64,000 nucleotides of DNA from Plasmodiophora brassicae (lineage: Eukaryota; Endomyxa: Phytomyxea; Phytomyxea; Plasmodiophorida). Numbering within the stretch: the first letter of the stretch is position 1; the number at the start of each line of letters is the position of its first letter. Positions 30,831 to 38,849 of this stretch are shown one piece after another. The position numbers and the translations under genes were made by a program. The notes under the pieces are model-generated. The model had not been told where the DNA came from. It worked only from the letters and a program-made list of their open reading frames with translations, and did no database searches. The stretch lies in the NCBI GenBank assembly GCA_036867785.1, contig CP145409.1:1798001-1862000 (forward strand), given 5' to 3'.

Positions 30831-31673
30831 CTACAATCTACTGCTGTGGGCGAATAGTTGGAGCTTGTTCAGAGCGCGTTGCTGTGCAGCGTTCGGTGGG
30901 GAAGGCTGCCAGCCGGCGAGGATATCCAGCAGCTGGTCCGTGCGATCCTGGCCGAACAGCAAGAGCGAGCTGGCGCTGGGCTTGTCGGCAACCTCGTACG
31001 TAGGGACGCCGATCACGCCGCGCTGCAATGCTGTCGCTGTGTTCTCGGCAAGTTGTTTCTTGACGTGTGGGTCTGTTGCGGCCCGGTTGACGAGGCGTTC
31101 GCCGGGGAACCCAGCTCCGTTTAACACGTCGCAAAGAATGGCTGCCTCACCGACGTTCTTGTTCTGTTGCCAGACCGCACGAAACAGCGCCCCCATTGCT
31201 CTTGGCTCGATAATGCAAACGCGACAGGGCAGTACGGAACGCAGAGGGAAGAAGGACGGCATTGTGCACGGTTCGCCCCAGAACGCCGCCCACCGTTGCA
31301 AGTCATCGGCAGCGTAGCGACGCTTCGTTTCAGAGAGGGCGGCTGACGGTAAGTTCGGGGTCCCGACCTCTCGGAACACGATGCCGACGAGGATAGGGAC
31401 CACGACAACGCGACAACGGCCGGCGAATATCCTGCCGAGCTGGGTAAACCCCAGGAAGGACCAAGGCGACCCAAGGTCGAGGTAAACCCGGACCTCAGGC
31501 TGTGGTGGTTCAGGGGAACGGCGATCGGGAAAGGCGCGAAGCAGCTGTTTCCTGCCCGGCCGCCGCCGCCCGACGATGACGTAAACTTCGCGACAGAGTT
31601 TGCATAACTCTTGCAGATTGGCGGCCCCGGTCCCCCCGCCCCGGAAATAGATCGTTCGCGGACGGGGGGCCAC
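30831..31673 (-). CDS. DsbA-fold protein, HCCA isomerase / GST-kappa type
   Basis: 280 residues in one frame. The N-terminal 55 residues are basic and not conserved. Then VRVYLDLGSPWSFLG starts a thioredoxin-like fold with a helical insert typical of 2-hydroxychromene-2-carboxylate isomerase and GST kappa; the Ser in SPWS is in the place of the glutathione-contacting Ser. RYAADDLQRWAAFWG, EAAILCDVLNGAGF and the cis-proline loop VIGVPTYEV complete the pattern. A role in glutathione-dependent detoxification is likely, in mitochondria or peroxisomes by family precedent. It diverges from the AHSA1-VOC gene across 103 bp. A short stop-free intron near residue 40 cannot be ruled out. Confidence 0.82.
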   Translation of the reverse strand: MAPRPRTIYFRGGGTGAANLQELCKLCREVYVIVGRRRPGRKQLLRAFPDRRSPEPPQPEVRVYLDLGSPWSFLGFTQLGRIFAGRCRVVVVPILVGIVFREVGTPNLPSAALSETKRRYAADDLQRWAAFWGEPCTMPSFFPLRSVLPCRVCIIEPRAMGALFRAVWQQNKNVGEAAILCDVLNGAGFPGERLVNRAATDPHVKKQLAENTATALQRGVIGVPTYEVADKPSASSLLLFGQDRTDQLLDILAGWQPSPPNAAQQRALNKLQLFAHSSRL

Positions 31674-31776
31674 TCAGCCACCGTCAGCAGTTCCCATGGG
31701 GCCCCCGTTGGGCGGTCGGCGAACGTTTTGGATCGTCGGGCACGTTGCTAGACAATACTCGTCGACGTCAGCGCGG

Positions 31777-32823
31777 ATGGTGAAGAGCAAGAAGGCGAAG
31801 GTTGATGTCGAGCTGGCTGATGTCGAGATCAGCGACGGGTTCTCGAAGCCGATCGAACAGGTCGGTTACCTACGCCCGCGGCGGAGCACCCGTGACGAAT
31901 GTGATTCGTGTTCGTGCAGGTATTTGGGGTGCTGACGGATCCGAAGAAGAACAAGGGGGCCGGTATCCCTCCGTCGTTCTCCACCAAGATCGGCCAGGAA
32001 TGGTCCACAGATGACATGTACTGCAAGAACTTGCACGTGGTACCCAACAAGCTAATCGGTAGGCGTTCTGCATGGGTTGCCCTTCTCTGCTGACTGGAGT
32101 GCGTATTGTTAGTGCAAGAGTGGCGTGCCAAGCACTGGGAGGACACCGGTTCATCTACACCGACCTTGGTCATCCGTTTGGAGAAGGGCTGCTATCCCAC
32201 GAAGATCTTCCTGTCGCATCTGAATGTCCCAGCGAATGAGAAGGACTCCATCGCGGAAGTATGGACGAAAGAGCTGTTCGGCCGTATCCGCGAAGCGCTC
32301 GACGATCAATCCAGTTACCGTCCGCCACGAAAAGGTGCGACGATATGCCATTTCGAGATCCCTTCCAAGGTGCGACGATAACGCCAACGTATTCATTCGT
32401 GTTGGCTAAAGGGCTTCCTTTGTAGAACCCTGCAGAGAATTCCAAGTTTTATGCGGACGTTTTCGGGTGGAATGTTGCTGACTGGGGAGGCTACGTCGGG
32501 TACAACTCTGGGCCCAGGAACACTGATTGGGGCTTCGGTTAGTCAGAGTCGCCCGTCATTCGTGTGCTACCCGTACTTACGTTGTGCGACCCAAAGTGGA
32601 TGGTGGATTCCCGAAGGTTGACGACGACCGTGAGATTGCCGGGGTGCGCATCGCTTCCCACATGCCATATTACCAGTGCGACATTGAGGAACACATCAAG
32701 AAGGTCGTTGCCGCTGGCGGCAAGGTTATCAAGGAGAAGTACGAGATTATGGGTGGCCATGGCTTCGCTGCCGATTGTCAGGATCTCGACGGCAACATCT
32801 TTGCCTTGTACTCCCAGAAGTGA
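31777..32823 (+). CDS. AHSA1-like domain fused to a VOC (glyoxalase-fold) domain
   Basis: Exons 31777-31860, 31920-32058, 32113-32369, 32426-32537 and 32597-32823 give 272 residues. Residues 28-135 look like an AHSA1/SRPBCC domain (IVQEWRAKHW, PTLVIRLEKG, LSHLNVP, WTKELFGRIREAL). From residue 145 a VOC fold begins with CHFEIPSKNPAENSKFYADV and FGWNVADWGGY and ends DLDGNIFALYSQK, with paired-beta signatures as in glyoxalase/bleomycin-resistance proteins. The join falls inside exon 3, so the two domains are on one transcript unless exon 3 is misread. AHSA1-like folds bind small hydrophobic ligands or Hsp90; VOC proteins bind metals and small molecules. Substrate unknown. Introns of 54-59 nt. 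Confidence 0.83.
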
Positions 32824-33331
32824 GCGTTGTCTGTGGGTGCCAATCGTCCAGCGGGCCCCAGCGTTATGAACGATGAAAACGCATATTTCGCTATTTGAGG
32901 GATATCGTTGTTGTTACGGTACCGAACTTTAGTCGGCGAGGTTAGGGTGTCTGACACGTGACAGTCGTGTGTCCTCACTTCTCTGCTTCGTCCCGATTTG
33001 CATGTGAATTTGGAGATCGCGAAGCTAGCCACTATATGGTGTAAGTTCAAGATCACACGCTTCCTGGTATAATACTGGCCGCTCTAAGCGCGCAGTGCAT
33101 CCCCGCATTCGGAAAGAAACCGGAGCGTTATTGGACGCCATCCAATTCCATACAGTTTCGAGGCGTGGGCCATGACGTCATGATCAGACCTTGGGAAGGC
33201 ACACCGCTCTAAAATGTCATCTGTATAAGGAATGCTGACGGACGCGATGTGCAGAAGCAAATCTCCACTACTGGGATGCTGTCGACGGAATAATACATTA
33301 GACTCTGGCCGCGATGGCCTTACAGGGTTGT
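32824..33331. other. intergenic, nothing recognised
   Basis: About 500 bp between two converging genes, more AT-rich than its surroundings. It holds short frames on both strands, the longest 83 codons on the minus strand (33084-33335), with no recognisable motif. No repeats or RNA genes seen. Confidence 0.5.
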
Positions 33332-33756
33332 TCACGTGGAGCTGGAAAGCTGCTCGCCGAACGATATAAGCTCAGCAACTGGTTTCTCCCATGTCTCTTC
33401 AGTTTCTTCCTCTGCTTCCTCTCCAGTTTCCTCTGACGAGCCCTCAAAGTCAGTCAAGTCATTCTGCGAACAGTCAATGGCATGCAATACGGACCTGGCG
33501 GTTTGTCTGGTTTGATTTTTAAGGCGAAGTATAATTCCACATCGTTGGCAATTGACAGTTCCACTAACGACAATGATTCATCAAGTGGCGGGTTGCCTTC
33601 ATCCAACGATCGGTGCACGCGAATATCTTCGGGCGTCACACCGATCGCCTCGCCCAGCCTTTCCTTCACTGTTCGTATCGTGTCCTCCGGGTCAGCGTGT
33701 ACAAACACAGTTGTCTTCTGCCGCTTCAATCGCAGGTACTCGCCGCGCCCGCCCAT
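33332..33756 (-). CDS. ELOB: elongin B-like ubiquitin-fold protein
   Basis: Elongin B pairs with elongin C, a SKP1-like protein, in Cullin-2/5 ubiquitin ligases and in the elongin transcription complex. Exons 33495-33756 and 33332-33432 give 120 residues, close to the 118 of human elongin B. The ubiquitin-like part starts YLRLKRQKTTVFVHADP, as in elongin B (RRHKTTIF), and includes EDTIRTVKERL and NDVELYFALKIK. The 62-nt intron with a GTCCGT donor leads to an acidic C-terminal tail (GEEAEEETEETWEKP), which lengthens the protein to the family size. Met 33756 is chosen; Met 33810 is in frame. Other ubiquitin-like proteins are possible but less like it. Confidence 0.75.
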
Positions 33757-33877
33757 CGGCCCGTTTGGTATGGCAAGCGCAAGCCACGCTTGCAAACCGG
33801 ACCCCGCCAATCAAAAAATTTCACGCAACTTTGAAATATATTTGTAGAGGCGAATTGAAACCCTGGCCAGCGCTGGC

Positions 33878-33948
33878 GCATCGTTAGTTTAGTGGTAAAA
33901 TGTCTCGCTTCCAACGAGACGTCCCGCGTTCGATTCGCGGACGATGCA
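33878..33948 (+). tRNA. tRNA-Gly (UCC)
   Basis: A 71-nt cloverleaf: acceptor GCATCGT with ACGATGC, D arm GTTT-AGTGGTAA-AATG, anticodon stem TCTCG/CGAGA with loop CTTCCAA, T arm CGCGTTCGATTCGCG. Anticodon TCC. No intron, no encoded CCA. A T5 run at 33956-33960 is the Pol III terminator. Confidence 0.95.
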
Positions 33949-34556
33949 ATATTTATTTTTGCGACAACAACTGGAAACCTGCCACCTCTATTACAATACA
34001 ACAGGAGCCGGTCGACGTCGTCGCTAAAGTTGGGTTTTTCAAATTTCCCACCATGACCTCATCGTGACTGTTGACGCTGCTGGCGAACAGAGGATGTGCA
34101 TGCTTTTCATGGGGCTCATGAAGCAGCACGAAGCTAACGTTGAACCATGCATTAACCTCAACTGCTTGCAGAGCGTCAACTAACCAAAATCATCAGGTTC
34201 ATCCAGAACAACGTCAGATGGGTACGTACTCAAACGCTTCGTCGCATTCTGAGATTACGACGCGAGGGACGCGCGCCTCTCGTTGTCGATCGCTGTCAAG
34301 GTTCCTGCTCGTGACGACGCTGACCGGGCGTTCCTTTCCTGCTGCGTCCCGGCTGGCATCACGGCCCCGACGTGTCCCCTCGATATCCACAAGGGCGACA
34401 GTTGAATGCCGACCAAATGATCGGATGTCATCAGTACGTGCGCGTCACCCGAAATTGCAATTCGCATGCCACCTATACTCTCCGGACACAGAAAGTTGTC
34501 CTGCACAGACCCGACAGGAACTTCGGCCATCGTCACCAGGGAACTCATCGTACGTT
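33949..34556. other. intergenic, possibly with minus-strand exons
   Basis: After the tRNA terminator the first 300 bp show nothing. From about 34255 to 34569 the minus strand is open and encodes a plausible stretch (GGMRIAISGDAHVLMTSDHL), which might be an extra exon or separate gene downstream of the 34557-34986 gene. I could not find splice sites that settle it. Confidence 0.35.
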
Positions 34557-34986
34557 TTATGGGTTGCATTTAATTGGCGGCTGGGACAGCGCCGCCGCGG
34601 CGACCGCTGTCACCTCGTTGCTGCCATTGCCGACCAGGAGACGTTCGCGGTTAATCATTGCTTGGAAGTACGGTCCCCGGCCCTGGCTCGAGACCGAGGC
34701 GCCTGCGACGTCCAACCAGGGCACGACGACCCTTCTAATCGAACTCTCTGGGAAGACGCTGGCCTCGAGACCCTCTGTTGATGATACCGAGGTTCACTTT
34801 GAATGCGGTCTTCGCCGCTCTGGTCATGGCAACCAGCTGCTTGCCGACGATCTCCTGAACAGAGATCCCGTTCTGGAACGATTCGTTCCTATCCGAGTGC
34901 TCCTGACGCACGCCGACTTCTTACATGTCTGTCTCCAGCTTTCTCGTGACAAATGCTTTGCGGCATGCCTGCTGCATCCTGTCCAT
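34557..34986 (-). CDS. small hypothetical protein
   Basis: Exons 34925-34986, 34788-34888 and 34557-34747 give 117 residues with no recognised family. The first 60 form an amphipathic helical region (MDRMQQACRKAFVTRKLETD, VQEIVGKQLVAMTRAAKTAF), followed by PYFQAMINRERLLVGNGSNE. The introns (36 and 40 nt) have proper GT-AG ends but are shorter than all others in the window, which lowers confidence. In favour: the start lies 57 bp from the start of the 35044 gene on the other strand, a spacing typical of divergent pairs here. It may extend further downstream. Confidence 0.4.
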
Positions 34987-35043
34987 CAATCATCGTTGCG
35001 AGGGCGCCGGTCATTCCACTGAGGCAGGGGCCATTTTGCCTCA

Positions 35044-35699
35044 ATGGGGAATTGGGGCAGTCGACGGGCGGCGCCGGCAGCTGCAAGCGCCGTGAGCCGA
35101 GGGACGGCAGCGCCGGCGGGTACGGCCGGTCCGGTTCGATCTGGCGGGTTGGTGGGCGGTGACGATACGATGCCGAGGTCGGCGCTGCGCGGGCGTGACT
35201 TTGTGAAGGCCGGCGCAACGTCCGTCGCTCAGGAGAAGGACGAGTCGTACGTGGCGATGTTGAATCAGGTCGCGAGTGTCGATGTGAAGGCGCCGCCAAC
35301 GATCACGACCAAATCGTCGAGTCGCCCGCTGCCAAGGAACAAGGTTTCTGGCGGGGAGTTCATCCCGCCGGTGATGTCAGGGCGTCTAACTGGGACCGAA
35401 TGGGCCGATTTGATCGTCATGCATCGGAAGGACCCTAACAAGAACGCACCAGAGGCGCTGGCCGCCATGTTCAACGTGGTGCGAAAGAGACGCATTTCTG
35501 TTGTCAGCGCGACCCTGACCGTACATCTGCACAGGAGCCGGTTGTTCTCGAAAGTGTCTTGTCGACTGTAACTGTACCGGCTGTGTTCTCCGACACCCGA
35601 ACGAGGGAGATGATCGGAAAATGGGACGCACCAGAAGGACAAGACGTACGGTTCCTTACGGATGTGTGGAAAGAGATGGCGAATCCCGAACCCCAATAG
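35044..35699 (+). CDS. probable N-myristoylated hypothetical protein
   Basis: Exons 35044-35475 and 35535-35699 give 198 residues. The start MGNWGSRRA has Gly2 and Ser6, a good N-myristoylation signal, so the protein probably sits on a membrane. A Gly/Ala-rich linker follows, then a conserved-looking core (SYVAMLNQVASVDVKAPP, EFIPPVMSGRLTGTEWADLI) and a C-terminal helix pair (TREMIGKWDAPEGQDVRF, LTDVWKEMANPE). No family recognised. The 59-nt intron (GTGGTG donor, GCACAG acceptor) is phase 0 and needed to reach the C-terminal part. Confidence 0.65.
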
Positions 35700-35893
35700 C
35701 TAAAGTGATACGATAGAAACGCACGGCGACTGTCAACACCACACGAAGCGCGCGTTTGTACACTGTCAAACGTCACCATAGCTGCTACGATTTCTGACTC
35801 CCAACCAAAGGGACTGCTCTGCAGACGGGCGTCTGGAAAGTAGGTAACCAATCTCAAACCCTAGTAGCAATATTGTGCAGATAGGTTGAATGT

Positions 35894-37294
35894 CTATCGA
35901 CACCCGCGTGTCGAAGGTTCGATAGGACGGAATCCCTGTACGTCGCTGCAGACCCGATCCCTGTCGTCCTCCGACTGAAATAGGTAGACAGCGTACCCGC
36001 CATGGCCACCACCGCAGTACTTGAAGGCAAGCGGATTCACAGGCAGCTTGACTGGACAGTTGGCATCACCAGGCAGCCTATTCATGTCTTCGGCTACAAA
36101 AGGCGGTTAGCCACGTGACGAAAAGTCGCACAGATAACGGTCGCTTCACCGAGTTGCAAATCGTACGACAATCGAACGGCATCGGCAAGAAGCGTCAGGC
36201 TATTGCTCCAGACGGCATCACGAGCGACGCGTCCCGCCTTCGCAATGGCCTGATAATCTCTGATGTCGTTGGCCGCCCCTGGAGTGTGATGCTGCTGTCC
36301 TGTCCAGAACAGTGACATCACCCCACGAAGCAACTTCCCGTCGGTCTTGATCTCGAGCTCGGGCGTGTCCCCGCTTTTCCATACACACAGCCCGCCTTCC
36401 GATACGATCGCAGGGTCCTGCCATCCCACTCCTGTTCTGCAATCAGCGTCTGCGTTTGTGCGCGTTGGTGGGTCTCACAATTACCCAGGTTGAGCTCGGA
36501 CTCGACACCATTTGCTCCGTTAAGCATTGCCCAGGCCGCTGACCCACCGAGACCAGATTTCAGCTCGTATGGCCATTCGTTGAGTGTGACAGCGGGCGAT
36601 ATCGCACAGTTAACGATGAACGCGCCAGGAACTGCGAACCTCGGGACTAAACGCAGCGTGTCAGCGGAACGGTCTAGCGGACGGACGCATACCCGACCAT
36701 CGAGCCAGCCCCCGGCGAAATCGACGCGTAATGGGCACACTGAAGGGGCCCTGATATTTCGGACGATTTCTGTGGTGGAGGTCGGGGTGAACAGCGGCGG
36801 CGTCTTTGGTAGCACAATGTAGGACGCGCCAACCTGATCGCACAGGTCGCGTTTGATGATCCCATATTTATCATCCGTGGTCACAACTGGGAGCGGCCGA
36901 ATCAGTCCATGCGCGATGCAGGCGAGCATCATCAGCCCACCAAGAAGGTCTGGACGAATCCGGAGGAAGTCATCCTTGAAATCTAGGCCGAGTTCTCGAC
37001 CTTGCCCGACAACGACCTCGTCGACGACTCGCAAGGCCAATATCAAGGCCTTCTTGTGGTCATCCGGGATCGACGGTCGCCGTTGTTTGTGAGCCATCAG
37101 GACTAGGCCAGGCAATTCAGACGCCTGCGGACGCGTGTCGCGCTGCGCCAATGCCCACCTTCCGCGGACGCGAACGACACGACGAGGCGGTCGGCGAGGG
37201 CGCGCGCTTCCGTGAAGAACTGGACGTGGCCGGCATGCAGGATGTCATAGCACCCCGAGACGAACGCTGTGCGCGGCCGACCGGATTCGCCCAT
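35894..37294 (-). CDS. nucleotidyltransferase - GHMP kinase fusion
   Basis: Six exons (37159-37294, 36941-37102, 36698-36886, 36485-36646, 36150-36431, 35894-36093) join in phase to 376 residues. The N-terminal part is a cytidylyltransferase-like domain: [17 protein letters not shown] with the HxGH motif, then [10 protein letters not shown] and the STTEIVR loop. The second part is a GHMP-type kinase: [15 protein letters not shown], the ATP loop SGLGGSAAW and a C-terminal [15 protein letters not shown]. Such fusions are known in bacteria for activating a sugar by phosphorylation and nucleotide transfer; the sugar is not knowable from sequence alone. Introns of 51-56 nt. Met 37357 is an alternative start. 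Bacterial-like layout suggests an old transfer, though six introns show long residence. Confidence 0.82.
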
Positions 37295-37655
37295 CGCCCA
37301 CTTCGCCGGTGCCAGGTCGCCACAACCCGCCGGATATTGTCTCGACGAGTGACGCAAATGGGACCCGCAACGTTACTCGGCAGTGTTGTGCCGCGCCAAG
37401 CTCGGCAGACGTATGTACATACGTTGCGGAGCTTGGACTGGGAAATGTCTGCGAGCGACCCAGAGAACCCGCCAGTGTATGAGTCAGTGCCAGTCTTGGC
37501 GCGGACGCGGTTGGCTTGCGCATGTGCCGGCCGTCGACCCAAGCGCACCTCGCCGTCCACGAAGAACAGCTGCTGACGATTCCGGTCCAGGCGCCATCGT
37601 CGTCACTGCAACGCGCAGCGCGTGGAACTGCAATCCCCCCGCCGGTAAACGTCAT

Positions 37656-37783
37656 GACTGCAGCGGCCAGTTGCGGCACAGCTGGTTGACTGCAGCGGAC
37701 AGTCGCGGCACAGCTGGTTGACTGCAGCGGACAGTCGCGGCACAGCTGGTTGACTGCAGCGGACAGTCGCGGCACAGTTGATA
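37656..37783 (+). repeat. 32-bp tandem repeat, four copies
   Basis: Four direct units of 32 bp at 37656, 37688, 37720 and 37752. Units 2 and 3 are identical, unit 1 has a few changes and unit 4 differs at its end. Each holds GGCACAGCTGGTT and GACTGCAGCGG, so CAGCTG and CTGCAG palindromes recur every turn. It ends 83 bp before the chosen TDP2 start, so it is probably promoter or 5' UTR sequence, and is likely variable in number between strains. Confidence 0.93.
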
Positions 37784-37865
37784 ACCCATCACGGTGCAGG
37801 TTTCAGTGAGTCGTCGCGCGACGTCAATCACTATTTTTCGGGCCGGTCGTCGGCACGTGCGTCCG

Positions 37866-38714
37866 ATGGCGTCGTCGTGGGCATGCCCGGCATGCACGCT
37901 GGAGAACGAGTCGATGCACCTGGTGTGCGACGCGTGCCTGCGGGAGAGGGACGCGGACGGTGCTGCTGGTCCGAATCAGTTCACGCTGCTGTCGATGAAC
38001 GCCTGGTTCGACGACGTCCACACGGCGGCGCGTCTCGATGCCATCGTGCGGACGGTTGGCGACGTTGACGCGCACGCTGTCGTGCTCCAGGAGCTGCGCC
38101 CCGACATGTTCGCGTACATCCGCCCGCTGATGGGTTCACTGGGGTTCACAACGCGCAGCACCATCCTGCCTCGCGGATACGGCGAAGCAATCTTCCTGCG
38201 CGAATCGGTCCTGCCGCATCGCGCCGCTTCCAGCCGCGACCTCCCGAATTCCGTGATGGGCCCAAGGCAATTGCACACAGTAACGACTGAATTCCGAGGA
38301 CACCCTCTCGTCATCGCCACAGCGCATCTGGAATCGCTGAAGGACTACCAGGCGGTTCGTCTGAAGCAATTGCAATGGTCATTCGATGCGTTGAACGCGG
38401 TGGACACGCCGTGGATTTTCGCTGGCGACACGAATCTCGGCAACCGTGATGCGTTCAGCATGCCGGCGGGCATCAAGGACGCATGGATCGAGTGTGGTAT
38501 GAAGCAGGACCACAAAGCCACCTGGGACACCAGGATCAATCGCAACCTGAACACGCCCTACAGCGCCCAATGCCGATTTGATCGCATATTCTTCAGCGAG
38601 TCGTCGTTGTCGACGAGCGGTTTCGCCACAGTTGCGAAACAGAAACTCCCTCCCCCGTTCGACGTGTTCCCGTCCGATCACTGGGGCGTCATGTCCAGAT
38701 TCGCGTTTAAGTAG
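37866..38714 (+). CDS. TDP2: tyrosyl-DNA phosphodiesterase 2-like with RanBP2 zinc finger
   Basis: TDP2 removes trapped topoisomerase II peptides from 5' DNA ends. 282 residues in one exon. Residues 4-27 form a RanBP2-type zinc finger (WACPACTLENESMHLVCDAC), as in plant TDP2. The endonuclease/exonuclease/phosphatase core shows the TDP2 motifs: LLSMNAWFDD (TWN-like), VVLQELRPDMF (LQE), TAHLES, WIFAGDTNLG (GDxN) and FPSDHWGVM (SDH), plus RFDRIFF. Catalytic Glu, Asp and His are present. Met 37866 puts the finger at the N-terminus; the frame is open back to 37794 next to the tandem repeat. Confidence 0.9.
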   Translation: MASSWACPACTLENESMHLVCDACLRERDADGAAGPNQFTLLSMNAWFDDVHTAARLDAIVRTVGDVDAHAVVLQELRPDMFAYIRPLMGSLGFTTRSTILPRGYGEAIFLRESVLPHRAASSRDLPNSVMGPRQLHTVTTEFRGHPLVIATAHLESLKDYQAVRLKQLQWSFDALNAVDTPWIFAGDTNLGNRDAFSMPAGIKDAWIECGMKQDHKATWDTRINRNLNTPYSAQCRFDRIFFSESSLSTSGFATVAKQKLPPPFDVFPSDHWGVMSRFAFK

Positions 38715-38849
38715 GCGTTTCGGCTCTGCAACTGTCACCATATATAACGCGCAAGGGTCGTTTCATGTGCTCGGTTCGTTTCGTCATGTCTGGTACCTGG
38801 CCCAGCGCATTTATGTAGTGGTCGATCGCTGTACCACGTCGATTAACGT

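Noticed and set aside
34140-35022. Plus-strand frames of 213 and 216 codons
   Set aside because: Basic, low-information sequence opposite a better spliced minus-strand model whose start pairs with the divergent 35044 gene.
37245-37775. 176-codon minus-strand frame with repeated Cys/Pro units
   Set aside because: The protein repeat is just the translated 32-bp DNA tandem array and overlaps a well-supported gene's 5' exon.
37656-37783. Possible CRISPR array
   Set aside because: Units are contiguous with no unique spacers, only four copies, and the DNA is eukaryotic.
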